Assembly (NCBI RefSeq): GCF_019100565.1
Contig: NZ_JAHRID010000007.1
Span: 148,155-212,154, forward strand
Direction: 5' to 3'
Source of the DNA: Arsukibacterium indicum
GTDB taxonomy: Bacteria; Pseudomonadota; Gammaproteobacteria; Enterobacterales; Alteromonadaceae
Length of the DNA stretch: 64,000 nt
In this document: one piece after another, positions 1 through 8,203 of the stretch
How positions within the stretch are numbered: the stretch's first letter is position 1
Layout of the letters: each line of letters begins with the position of its first letter
Notes under the pieces: model-generated
Told to the model about the DNA's origin: nothing
Database searches by the model: none
The model's input: only the letters and a program-made list of their open reading frames with translations
Program-made: the position numbers and the translations under genes

Positions 1-67
1 TGCAACTTAAAACCAGCCAAAGCCGCACCAGCGAATTTAACCGATGGCTGGGTTTGTAGGTTTTTCG

Positions 68-1375
68 TCAGACAAAACTGAGTACCAGGCTGATAATCAC
101 CCCGCTAATAGCCAGCTGCAGCAGGCAAAAGCCCATAATGTCTTTGGCTTTTAAGCCGGCGATTGCCAGCACTGGCAGTGCCCAGAACGGCTGAATTAAA
201 TTGGTCCAGGCATCGCCCCAGGCCACTGCCATCGCAATCCGGTTTACGTCAGCACCCAGTTCCAGCGCAGCGGGTAACATAATAGGGGCCTGCACTGCCC
301 ACTGGCCACCGCCGGAGGGCACAAAAATATTGACGATACCGGCGCTGATAAAGCTCCAGAACGCCAGCGTTTCGGCACTGGCAAAGCTGACAAACCACTG
401 CGACATACTCTGTGCCAGGCCCGACTGCACCATAATCGCCATAATGCCGGCATAAAACGGAAACTGAATCACAATACCGGCACCACCCTGTATTGCCTGT
501 TGCAGGCTGTGCAATAAGCGCTTGGGTGTGCCGTGCAATACGATAGCCAGAAATAAAAACAGGAAATTAACGATATTCAGATTTAAGCCGCCGCCGCTGC
601 TAAAATACTGCAGCAGATAGGCAAGGCCGGCAAAGCCCACCAGCCAGGCCAGCAGCAAGCTGTTTTCCAGTTTATCGGCCGGGCGGTCATTGCTGCTCTG
701 TGGCAATACCTCGTCCTGTAATTTAGCTGGATCAACATACACACTGTCACCGGCTTTGGGTTGCATCAGGTAATTGACCAACGGTATGGCGATAAACAGC
801 AGGGCGACCAGCAGCAGGTTAAAACCGGAAAAAATGGTGGCGCTGGTTGGAATAATACCAATTTGTGCCTCGCTGAAATGGCCAGGTGTGGCAATGGTGA
901 GGGGGACTGAGCCGGCTAAGCCGCCATGCCAGACAATAAAACCGGAATAGGCGCTTGCTACCAGCAAGCGGTAGTCTACCTTGACCTGGCGGGCCAGTGC
1001 TTTGGCAAATAAAGCACCAACCACTAAACCAAAGCCCCAGTTAAGCCAGCTGGCCATTAAGGACACCACTGTTACCAGAATAATGGCCCGGCCGGCCGTT
1101 TTAGCCAGCGTTGCCAGGCGGTTCAGCAGGCCGGTAACCAGTGGCGTACTGGCCAGCATAAAACCGGTAACCAGCACCAGCAACATTTGCATCGAAAAAC
1201 TCAGCAGGCCCCAGAAGCCATTGCCCCAATGTTGCAGTACCTGCAATGGCGATTGTTGCTCAAATAGCACAGCGGCAGTAAACACCACTATGCTAAGCAG
1301 TAACACAAAAATATATGGGTCGGGCAGGTAACGGTCGACCAGTTTAACTAAGGGTTTGGCTGCGGTATTTAGCAT
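68..1375 (-). CDS. Short-chain fatty acid permease, AtoE family
   Basis: The 435-residue protein is almost entirely hydrophobic, with about 11 to 12 predicted membrane segments in the inner membrane. The N-terminal stretch around VDRYLPDPYIF and the WLNWGFGLVVGA segment fit the AtoE/short-chain fatty acid transporter family, which imports acetoacetate or butyrate-like acids. Length is normal for the family (about 440). It is divergent from the glycerate kinase-like gene at 1415 with only 39 bases between the starts, so the two promoters must overlap. The exact substrate cannot be read from sequence. Confidence 0.85.
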   Translation of the reverse strand: MLNTAAKPLVKLVDRYLPDPYIFVLLLSIVVFTAAVLFEQQSPLQVLQHWGNGFWGLLSFSMQMLLVLVTGFMLASTPLVTGLLNRLATLAKTAGRAIILVTVVSLMASWLNWGFGLVVGALFAKALARQVKVDYRLLVASAYSGFIVWHGGLAGSVPLTIATPGHFSEAQIGIIPTSATIFSGFNLLLVALLFIAIPLVNYLMQPKAGDSVYVDPAKLQDEVLPQSSNDRPADKLENSLLLAWLVGFAGLAYLLQYFSSGGGLNLNIVNFLFLFLAIVLHGTPKRLLHSLQQAIQGGAGIVIQFPFYAGIMAIMVQSGLAQSMSQWFVSFASAETLAFWSFISAGIVNIFVPSGGGQWAVQAPIMLPAALELGADVNRIAMAVAWGDAWTNLIQPFWALPVLAIAGLKAKDIMGFCLLQLAISGVIISLVLSFV

Positions 1376-1414
1376 AGTAAACTCATTGTTATTATCGTTA
1401 TCCGGAGGTTTCAG

Positions 1415-2248
1415 ATGGCTGACTTTCGCGCCAGCACAGATTATCAGACAACCTTAGCCCAGTTAGTGCAGAAACTGCAATCTAAGCTCTGTTTTGCATA
1501 TAAGGGGCCGGCAGTTATCGGCATCAGCGGCGCTCAGGGCAGCGGTAAAAGCACTCTGGCGGCGATGCTGGTGCAACAATTTTCAGCGCTGGGTATTAAG
1601 GCTGCCACTGTGTCGCTGGACGATTATTACCTGAATAAAGCTCAGCGCCGACAACTGGCACTACAGGTTCATCCAATGCTGCACCAACGGGGCGTGCCGG
1701 GTACGCACGATATTCAGCAGGCGATAGCTGATGCTGAGACGGTGCTGGCGGGCAGGCCGGTAGTGTTGCCGCAGTTTGATAAAGCGCTGGACGAGCCCGG
1801 TGCGAGCTTGCCGGCGCAGCAGCTGGATTTACTGATTGTCGAGGGATGGTGCTTAGGTGTGCGTCCACAAACAGAGGCTGAGCTGGCGCCGCCGTTAAAT
1901 CAACTGGAAGCTACGGCAGATGCTGATGGCCGCTGGCGCAGTTATGTTAATGCCCGGCTGGCTGCGGATTACGCGGATTACTGGCGTTTACTGAAACCGC
2001 TAATCTGGCTTAATGCGCCCGACTGGGAATGCATCTGCCGCTGGCGGGCCAAACAGGAGCAACAACTGTGGCAGCAGCGAGGCAGCGGTATGACAGACAC
2101 TGAGCTGGCCCGCTTTATGTTGCCATTTCAGCGCTTAACTCAGGCCAGCTGGCAGCAGCTGCCTGGCGTCGCCGATGTTATTGTGCAGCTGGACACTGAT
2201 CATCAGCCAACGCTACTGGCTACTGATAAGCTGCAACACCGGTTGTAA
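1415..2248 (+). CDS. P-loop kinase, probable D-glycerate 3-kinase
   Basis: A 277-residue cytosolic kinase. A Walker A motif (GAQGSGKST, residues 39-47) is followed by SLDDYYL, as in the plant/yeast-type D-glycerate 3-kinase (Tda10-like) branch of the phosphoribulokinase superfamily, which makes 3-phosphoglycerate from glycerate with ATP. The RGVPGTHD segment near residue 92 and VEGWCLG near residue 142 are also typical. The start has a clear ribosome site (GGAGG, 9 bases upstream). The last 36 bases overlap the convergent gene ending at 2213. Another small-molecule kinase of the same fold is the alternative. Confidence 0.8.
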   Translation: MADFRASTDYQTTLAQLVQKLQSKLCFAYKGPAVIGISGAQGSGKSTLAAMLVQQFSALGIKAATVSLDDYYLNKAQRRQLALQVHPMLHQRGVPGTHDIQQAIADAETVLAGRPVVLPQFDKALDEPGASLPAQQLDLLIVEGWCLGVRPQTEAELAPPLNQLEATADADGRWRSYVNARLAADYADYWRLLKPLIWLNAPDWECICRWRAKQEQQLWQQRGSGMTDTELARFMLPFQRLTQASWQQLPGVADVIVQLDTDHQPTLLATDKLQHRL

Positions 2249-2626
2249 GGTGCGGCCAAAGTGTATTTGCAAGGTGGTTTGCTGACGCGGCGCCAGCCGT
2301 ATTTCAAACTCCTGTGGAAATAGCCGGGCACAGTCAGCCATAACCGCCAATATATGATCCTGGTTAAATATCCGCTGGCCACCGGCCGTGTTTGTCAGGG
2401 TAACAATGGCCACCCGTTCGCCATTATCGGCAGCCAGTAAGGCGTAATTATCCAGCTGCAGTTCGCTGCGTTTAGGCACAATGTGTTTGTCGCGCTCACA
2501 ACTTAGTTGGACATTTTGAAAAGGTGACGACTCAAAGCGTAACACTTGCTCTGGATCAGGCTCATAACTAAAAGCAGGCATACTTAGTACAGGAAATAGT
2601 ACAGCAAACAGCGACCAGAACTTCAT
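2213..2626 (-). CDS. Small exported protein of unknown function
   Basis: A 137-residue protein with a classic signal peptide (residues 1-20, cleavage near AFS-YEPD), so probably periplasmic. I do not recognise the family. The mature part has two cysteines (near residues 43 and 99) that could form a disulfide, and a C-terminal segment rich in beta-type residues. It is convergent with the kinase gene and its 3' end overlaps that coding region. No operon partner is visible. Confidence 0.7.
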   Translation of the reverse strand: MKFWSLFAVLFPVLSMPAFSYEPDPEQVLRFESSPFQNVQLSCERDKHIVPKRSELQLDNYALLAADNGERVAIVTLTNTAGGQRIFNQDHILAVMADCARLFPQEFEIRLAPRQQTTLQIHFGRTLQPVLQLISSQ

Positions 2627-2789
2627 TGCTTATCCTTGTTATTTACAAAGACGTTACATTAGCGGTTTTATTTCTGCATGCCTAGTTCCCTGGACAGAAA
2701 ACCTAAATTTTTTGGTGGGAACCGGCTTACAGTTTAATCTGCGATACAGTCCGGCACTTAAGCGCTAGAATAGCGCCAGAACGCAGTCA

Positions 2790-3908
2790 ATGAGTCTTGT
2801 CAGTATGCCGCTTATCCGCCGGGTATTGTCCCGTCTTACCGAAGACTATTTATTGCTGGCGCTACTGTTACTGCTGCCGTTGTTGTTGTGGTCTCAGCCA
2901 ACGCGGCCACTTGGTTTAGTCACCCTGGTTGATTGGCAAACCGTCACTGCGCTGGCCGGCTTAATGATGCTCAGCCGGGCATTAGAAGACAGTGGTTATC
3001 TGGCGCGGTTTGCCGCCTGGTTGTTGCCTCGCTGCCATTCTGAACGGATGTTAGTATTGTTAATGCTACTATTCGCAGCGCTGCTGTCTGCCATCGTTAC
3101 CAATGATGTGGCGTTATTTATTTTGCTGCCTGTTACCTTAACTATTGGTCGACTGACCGGGGTGGCTATGGGCCGGCTGATTATCTTTCTGGCGCTGGCG
3201 GTCAATGCCGGCTCTGCGTTAACCCCAATCGGTAACCCGCAAAACTTATTGTTATGGCAGGCATCCGGTTACAACTTCTGGCAGTTTACCCTGATGATGG
3301 CACCGTTAGCGCTAAGTTTATTGCTGCTGATTTTGTTATTGAGCGGCGTAGCTTTTGGCTCACACAAGCTCAGTATTGCGGTGCCGCATAGTAACAGCGA
3401 CGATAACCGGCGATTATTTGGCTGGTCACTGGCCGGCTATCCGCTGTTTATTCTGGCAATGGAGTATCAGCTGGCACCCGAGGCAGCGCTCGTGGTGCTG
3501 CTGGCATATGCATTATTTAAGCGCCGTGTCGTAATGGAGATCGACTGGTTATTGCTGTTAGCATTTATGCTGATGTTTATCGACCTTGGCCTGTTAGCGC
3601 AGTTACCGTTTTTGCAGCGATTGGGGGCGCAGCTAATGGCGTTGCCCGATGCTAGCTATACAGGTGCAGCGTTACTATCACAACTTATTTCCAATGTACC
3701 GGCGGCGATATTCCTGCAGCATTTTACCGATGACTGGCGAGGCCTGAGCTGGGGTGTCAGCGTTGGTGGCTTTGGTCTGGCTATTGGTTCGCTGGCCAAC
3801 TTAATTGCGCTTAGGCTAAGCAGACAGCCCGGCCTTTGGCGCGAGTTTCATTACTGGTCACTGCCGGTGTTTTTGCTTAGCCTGTTGTTGGGATGGCTAT
3901 TGCTTTAA
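2790..3908 (+). CDS. Anion permease, ArsB/SLC13-like (ion transporter superfamily)
   Basis: A 372-residue membrane protein with about 10 hydrophobic segments. The motifs SAIVTNDVALFILLP and NAGSALTPIGNPQNLLLW match the two characteristic re-entrant regions of the ArsB/NhaD/SLC13 ion transporter superfamily (T-N-D in the first, S-x-x-T-P-x-G-N-P-x-N in the second). Such proteins move arsenite, citrate, dicarboxylates or sodium; the substrate cannot be assigned here. No arsenic genes lie nearby. It is shorter than the usual 400 to 430 residues but both key motifs are present. Confidence 0.8.
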   Translation: MSLVSMPLIRRVLSRLTEDYLLLALLLLLPLLLWSQPTRPLGLVTLVDWQTVTALAGLMMLSRALEDSGYLARFAAWLLPRCHSERMLVLLMLLFAALLSAIVTNDVALFILLPVTLTIGRLTGVAMGRLIIFLALAVNAGSALTPIGNPQNLLLWQASGYNFWQFTLMMAPLALSLLLLILLLSGVAFGSHKLSIAVPHSNSDDNRRLFGWSLAGYPLFILAMEYQLAPEAALVVLLAYALFKRRVVMEIDWLLLLAFMLMFIDLGLLAQLPFLQRLGAQLMALPDASYTGAALLSQLISNVPAAIFLQHFTDDWRGLSWGVSVGGFGLAIGSLANLIALRLSRQPGLWREFHYWSLPVFLLSLLLGWLLL

Positions 3909-4038
3909 GCCGCTTAGAATCAGATCGGTTGCAACTCCCGTTACGCTCGTCACAGCAATTACACTGGTCAATCCTGCCTAACGCCTCTGGCTGTGCTATC
4001 GGGAATTCCAACCTTACTTATGTTTAATCCGGCCAGGG

Positions 4039-4632
4039 TTATTCGCTCTTTTCAAAATCCTCGGTCAGTGCCTTCAAGTGCGTCAGCTCAGCGGTTTTTT
4101 GCCGCACTTTTTGTTGCAACCGGTATATGGCAAATACGCATAGTGGCGAGACAATCAGGCTGTAGAACATCAACAAGTCAACAGAGGCTGTAGCCGGTTG
4201 CCACCAACGCAACAGCCAAAGGGCCGCAGTAAACAGCAGTAAGGCCAGGCAGCTTAGCTGGGTGTAGCGATAGTAGCGTAAGCTTAGCTGACAGGCGCGA
4301 CGACGAAATTGCAGTAAGCCGCTGCTGCTCCAGTTGTCATAGGCCAGAATTGGCCGGTGTACCTGCCAGCTGATATACATGGTGCTGACCGCGCCCAGCG
4401 CCAGAAATACTGCTGCCAGATACCCCAGCGCATCCGGCATCGTTACGACTAACCAGCAGGCGGCTGCAGCCATAACTACTGCCCCCAGCCATTCACCAAG
4501 CATCAACAACTTCTGCTCGCGCTGGCGCTGGCGGGCCCGGGCTAAATCTGCCTCATCTGGCATGTTTTCAGCGGGAGTGACTTGTTGTTGCCAGCTTTTT
4601 GCCAGGGCGGAAAAGTCAAAATTATCGGCCAT
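4039..4632 (-). CDS. Membrane protein encoded with ECF sigma factor, possible anti-sigma factor
   Basis: A 197-residue protein with a soluble N-terminal segment of about 40 residues, four predicted membrane helices (two near residues 45-90, two near 120-165) and a charged, probably helical tail. Its start overlaps the end of the sigma factor gene by 11 bases, so the two are translationally coupled. Sigma factors of the ECF class are usually co-encoded with a membrane anti-sigma factor, so that role is likely, but no zinc-binding H-x3-C-x2-C motif is visible. The anti-sigma role is inference from position. Confidence 0.75.
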   Translation of the reverse strand: MADNFDFSALAKSWQQQVTPAENMPDEADLARARQRQREQKLLMLGEWLGAVVMAAAACWLVVTMPDALGYLAAVFLALGAVSTMYISWQVHRPILAYDNWSSSGLLQFRRRACQLSLRYYRYTQLSCLALLLFTAALWLLRWWQPATASVDLLMFYSLIVSPLCVFAIYRLQQKVRQKTAELTHLKALTEDFEKSE

Positions 4633-5146
4633 TTTGCATTAACTCCATCAATTCTGTTTTGGCGCGGTTAAGCCTCACCCTTACCGCACCGTGGCTGATC
4701 TGCAGGATCTCTGCGATTTCTGGTGCATCCAAATCTTCCATCGCCAGCAATATCACCTGACGGTTGGCAGGCGACAAACGCCGGACAGCCTGCATCAGCT
4801 GCTGGCTTTGCTGTTGTTCACCCAGCTGCTCCGAAGGGCAATCATCCAGCAAATGTTGTTGTATCTCGTCATCTAAAGGTTGCCATTTATGGCGCGTTGC
4901 CCGGGCAATATGATCAACTGTTACGTTATGCACAATCCGGAACAGATAGGCGCGTGGCAGTTCGGCAGCCTGCAGCCTTGCCGCCGACTGATGCAGCGCC
5001 AGAAAAATGTCCTGCTTTAAATCCTGCCGTGCCGCCGGGTCTGCTTCAGACGCCATCAGGGTGCGGCTGATCGCGCCATGATTTTGTTGCCATAGCTGCA
5101 GTAAAAACTGCTCCGGTGTGGCTGTGCCTGAATTGGATAGAGTCAA
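4622..5146 (-). CDS. RNA polymerase sigma factor, ECF subfamily
   Basis: Contains sigma-70 region 2 (about residues 12-80, with LKQDIFLALHQS and PRAYLFRIVHNVTVDHI) and region 4 (about 110-165, LSPANRQVILLAMEDLDAPEIAEILQ then SHGAVRVRLNRAK, the helix-turn-helix). No extra domains, so a minimal ECF factor. The open frame extends to a GTG at 5191, but that would start about five bases from the predicted transcription start; the TTG at 5146, preceded by GTGGGG, is preferred. Its upstream DNA carries an ECF-like promoter identical to one on the opposite strand serving the divergent amidohydrolase gene, suggesting autoregulation. Confidence 0.85.
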   Translation of the reverse strand: MTLSNSGTATPEQFLLQLWQQNHGAISRTLMASEADPAARQDLKQDIFLALHQSAARLQAAELPRAYLFRIVHNVTVDHIARATRHKWQPLDDEIQQHLLDDCPSEQLGEQQQSQQLMQAVRRLSPANRQVILLAMEDLDAPEIAEILQISHGAVRVRLNRAKTELMELMQNGR

Positions 5147-5202
5147 AAAAGCCCCACTGTTCAATGTCTTATTTAGGGTAAACGTTATCACTAAGCCACT
5201 GG

Positions 5203-5232
5203 TAAGTCTGCCGGAGTTGGCAAAGTGTTACA
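5203..5232 (-). promoter_or_regulatory. Predicted ECF promoter of the sigma factor gene
   Basis: Read on the minus strand this is TGTAACA (plus 5226-5232), 17 bases, then GACTTA (plus 5203-5208). The same two boxes with the same 17-base spacer occur on the plus strand at 5253-5282. A G-T-A-A-C-type -35 box is common for ECF factors. Predicted transcription would start near 5196. Assignment to this sigma factor is inference from symmetry and position. Confidence 0.6.
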
Positions 5233-5252
5233 TAAAAAAAATAAAAATTTTT

Positions 5253-5282
5253 TGTAACAGCTGCCAGAAAGACCACGACTTA
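5253..5282 (+). promoter_or_regulatory. Predicted ECF promoter of the divergent amidohydrolase gene
   Basis: TGTAACA (5253-5259), a 17-base spacer, then GACTTA (5277-5282). It mirrors the minus-strand promoter at 5203-5232 box for box. Transcription would begin about 8 bases later, giving a leader of about 27 bases before the ATG at 5317 with its GGAG ribosome site. The spacer sequences of the two promoters are unrelated, so the match is not just one long palindrome. Confidence 0.6.
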
Positions 5283-5316
5283 GATTGCAACAACTCAATA
5301 AAGTCGGAGCAAAATC

Positions 5317-6774
5317 ATGAATAAAATTTTTTCGTTATCTGTTATCGCTACCCTGTTAAGCCTATCGGCCGGTGCAGCAGTGGCAAATTCAAGTCAGCAC
5401 ACTGTGTTGTATCACAATGCCACCTTATTAAACCCCGCCACTGAACAACAACTGACAGATGGTTGGTTGCTGGTAAAAGATGGCCGCATAGTGCAAATGG
5501 GCCAGCAGCAGGCTGACGGCAGCTTACCAGCGGCAACAAAGCAAATTAATTTGCAGGACCAGTACGTAATGCCTGGCCTGATTGATGTCCATTTGCACCT
5601 GACCGCCGGCCCGGCCAGGGTTGAAATGCTGGAAGGAAAGCCGGTTTTGACAATGAAAGGTCACAGTGAGCTTACCCGTTATCATGCGATCAGTACCTTA
5701 GCTACCGGTGTTACCACAGCATTCAGCCCGGCAGGTGAGCCTGAAGCCAATGCAGAATATGTGCACCAGCAGCAACAGGGGAACTGGATTGGCCCAAATC
5801 TGAGCTATGCCGGCTTTATCTTTGAGCCTACACCGATTCTGGGGGGATCTGTTCATCCGAAAGATGAGGCCAGCTGGCGGGCAGAAATAGCCAGACAGAA
5901 AGCGTTAGGGGTAGATTACATTAAGTTGTATACGGGGCTTAATAAAAATGAAGTTGCTATGGGGGTGCGTCTGGCGAGCGAGGCGGGCCTGAAAACGGTG
6001 GCGCATCTGGACAGTGTCAGCTGGCAGTTCGCGGCTGATCTGGGAATTAATATATTAACCCATGCGCTGCCCACCAGTGCCGAGCTGCTAACCGGCGAAG
6101 CCAGAGCTGCCTATTTATCAGAGCGTAAAAACCCAATGAATCAGCGGTTTATTTATAGTTGGTTCCAACATGTTGACTATGACAGTGAGCCGATACAGAA
6201 GTTGATCCGCACCCTGGCAGAACAGCAAACCCGGATCGATCTTACCCTGGTAGTAAACGAATTGTTTTATTTCGCCCGTGAGCTGGAAGCATTATATCCC
6301 GAGCCGGAGTTATGGGTTTTTCACCCGCAAACAAGAAAGGGTTGGCGCGCGTTGATGGGGGCTCCCAGCTATGACTGGACAGCGGCAGACTTCGCCAGTG
6401 CACAGCAGCAATTACCCAAAGTACAGCAATTATTTAAACGGCTGTATGACGCCGGTGTGCCGCTGGCCATTGGTACCGACAGCGTTGCCAGCGGGCCCTT
6501 TTATCTGCGCGAACTGCAACTTAGTCAGGGAGCAGGCCTGACAAACTGGCAGGTATTGCAACTGGCGACCGTAGGCGGTGCCCGTCACCTGGGTTTAACC
6601 GATACCGGACAATTGGCAGAGGGCTTTGTCGCCGACTTTATTGTGCTGGATTCCAATCCGTTAACTGATCTTAGCGCACTCAGTACTGTGCAAACTGTGG
6701 TGCAGCAAGGCAAAGCCTGGCAGGTGGAAGAACTGAAAGCGCAACTGGCGTCACTATCTGGTACTGAACTTTAA
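5317..6774 (+). CDS. Exported amidohydrolase (imidazolonepropionase-like)
   Basis: A 485-residue protein with a signal peptide (1-23, cleavage near AVA-NSS), so periplasmic. The metal-dependent amidohydrolase fold is shown by the first H-x-H (H92, H94 in PGLIDVHLH), a lysine likely to be carbamylated (DYIKLYTG), a metal-ligand histidine (VAHLD) and the catalytic aspartate in AIGTDS near residue 388. Members of this group cleave peptides, hydantoins or related amides; the substrate is unknown. It is divergent from the ECF sigma factor and probably under its control. The gene at 6819 follows by 44 bases and may be co-transcribed. A paralog-like gene lies at 44224. Confidence 0.85.
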   Translation: MNKIFSLSVIATLLSLSAGAAVANSSQHTVLYHNATLLNPATEQQLTDGWLLVKDGRIVQMGQQQADGSLPAATKQINLQDQYVMPGLIDVHLHLTAGPARVEMLEGKPVLTMKGHSELTRYHAISTLATGVTTAFSPAGEPEANAEYVHQQQQGNWIGPNLSYAGFIFEPTPILGGSVHPKDEASWRAEIARQKALGVDYIKLYTGLNKNEVAMGVRLASEAGLKTVAHLDSVSWQFAADLGINILTHALPTSAELLTGEARAAYLSERKNPMNQRFIYSWFQHVDYDSEPIQKLIRTLAEQQTRIDLTLVVNELFYFARELEALYPEPELWVFHPQTRKGWRALMGAPSYDWTAADFASAQQQLPKVQQLFKRLYDAGVPLAIGTDSVASGPFYLRELQLSQGAGLTNWQVLQLATVGGARHLGLTDTGQLAEGFVADFIVLDSNPLTDLSALSTVQTVVQQGKAWQVEELKAQLASLSGTEL

Positions 6775-6818
6775 TCACAATAATGTAAAAACTAACTTAC
6801 TGAAAAAGAGGACTAAAA

Positions 6819-7100
6819 ATGGAAACTTTACAAAATTATCTGGCAGTATTTACCGGCGCCTGGCAACAAGCAGATTGGGCTTTTCTGGTGTTGTTTGGCC
6901 TGTTTTTTCTGGCCGTGTGGTTTCTACCCAGTTTGCTGGCACTGCTACTGAACCGCCGGCATGCTGGTAAAATTGCGCTGCTAAATGTACCGGCGGGCTT
7001 TTCTGTCATCGCCTGGGTGGCGCTGTGTGTGTGGGCGGTTACCGGAAAACTGGGCGATAAACTGGCTGCCAGGGCAAAGTTGGCGCCAGTGGCGGAATAA
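6819..7100 (+). CDS. Superinfection immunity family membrane protein
   Basis: A 93-residue protein with two membrane helices (about 20-42 and 55-75). The segment FLPSLLALLLNRRHAGKIALLN followed by FSVIAWVALCVWAV fits the T4 Imm-like superinfection immunity family: a first helix, a short basic loop with N-R-x-H, then a helix with a conserved I-x-W. The phage prototype blocks DNA injection by related phages; chromosomal homologs are widespread and mostly untested. It lies 44 bases downstream of the amidohydrolase gene and may share its ECF promoter. The ribosome site AGAGGA is well placed. Confidence 0.7.
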   Translation: METLQNYLAVFTGAWQQADWAFLVLFGLFFLAVWFLPSLLALLLNRRHAGKIALLNVPAGFSVIAWVALCVWAVTGKLGDKLAARAKLAPVAE

Positions 7101-7108
7101 GCGCTGGC

Positions 7109-8179
7109 TTATAACGCCACTTTGTCTCCTTCATTTAAAATCAGCAGCGGCACCTGACTATTCAGTTGCTGCTGCATATTCAGCAAACGCAATACCGGAG
7201 AATGAGAGCTGTGATCACCCATTTGCCAACTGGCATTACCATAACCCCAGGGGATCATTACTTTACAGCCCAACTCGCTGGCAACCATCAACGCATCTTC
7301 CGGGGTCATATGCACCGCGCGATAATTGGGGCCATGGTATGAGGCAATGGGTAACAGGCAGATATCTATTTCACCAAATTTTTGCCTGATATCGTTAAAA
7401 TGCTGCGAATAGCCGGTATCGCCGGCAAAAAACAACTTTCTGTTGCCGTGTTCTATCAGCCAGCCAGCCCAGAGTGCGCGGTTTTCGTCATTCAGGGTAC
7501 GGCTGTTGAAATGGCGGGCTGGCAGGGCATGAATAGTCAGTTTGCCCTGCTCTGCACTGCTGTACCAGGCCATTTCTGTGGCGTTGTAGCCGCCTGCCGG
7601 CAGATATGAAGCCATGCCATAAGGCAAGTAGTAATGTGCGTCGGTACCAATCTGTTTTATGTCGCGGATACTGAAATGATCATAATGCAGGTGTGAATAC
7701 AGTACAGCGTCGGTGCGGCGCAACTGTTCAGCACTGAATTCTGGGGTGGTACTTCGTTGTCTGATCCCCGTTAAGTGCGCAGCCCAGCTTACCGGCCAGT
7801 CAAACTGCCCGGTTACCGGGTCCAGCAGCACATGCTGACCATCAGGTGTTTCAATGCTAAAGCTGGCATGGCCGAGCCAGTGCACTGTAAAACCACTTTT
7901 CAATTCAGGGATCAGTTGCGGACCAGTGTAACGGCATTGTTCAGCCGGTGCCTCACATGCCAGTAGCGGATGAGGCTGGTAACAATCCTGCTCGCAATTC
8001 GCCGGATAAGGAATATTACCGTAATACATATTACGAAAAGGTTGGTTGGTTTTCAGCAGCTCTGCTGCATTATCAGGGTGGCCGGCAAGCTGGGTAACGG
8101 TATTGCGGCTACTGCAGCCGCCAATACTTAGTGTCAGCAATGTGAGTACAGTAACTAACCAGGCATCACCAATTCTCAT
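7109..8179 (-). CDS. Metallo-beta-lactamase-fold hydrolase, predicted lipoprotein
   Basis: A 356-residue protein with a signal peptide ending in a lipobox (LSIGGC, Cys about 22), so likely anchored to a membrane in the envelope. The motif SHLHYDHF gives the H-x-H-x-D-H metal site, FAGDTGYS supplies the bridging aspartate and IASYHGP a further ligand histidine. The domain plan resembles UlaG/NAPE-PLD-like hydrolases, which open lactones or cleave phosphodiesters of lipids. The ATG at 8179 was chosen over an upstream TTG because it starts a normal lipoprotein signal. It is convergent with the gene ending at 7100. Confidence 0.8.
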   Translation of the reverse strand: MRIGDAWLVTVLTLLTLSIGGCSSRNTVTQLAGHPDNAAELLKTNQPFRNMYYGNIPYPANCEQDCYQPHPLLACEAPAEQCRYTGPQLIPELKSGFTVHWLGHASFSIETPDGQHVLLDPVTGQFDWPVSWAAHLTGIRQRSTTPEFSAEQLRRTDAVLYSHLHYDHFSIRDIKQIGTDAHYYLPYGMASYLPAGGYNATEMAWYSSAEQGKLTIHALPARHFNSRTLNDENRALWAGWLIEHGNRKLFFAGDTGYSQHFNDIRQKFGEIDICLLPIASYHGPNYRAVHMTPEDALMVASELGCKVMIPWGYGNASWQMGDHSSHSPVLRLLNMQQQLNSQVPLLILNEGDKVAL

Positions 8180-8203
8180 CGGCAAAAATTCGGAAAATTA
8201 TGT

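Noticed and set aside
2640-2665. A third ECF promoter (TGTAACG-N17-GATAAG, minus strand) before the gene at 2626
   Set aside because: The -10 box does not match GACTTA and would overlap the start codon region.
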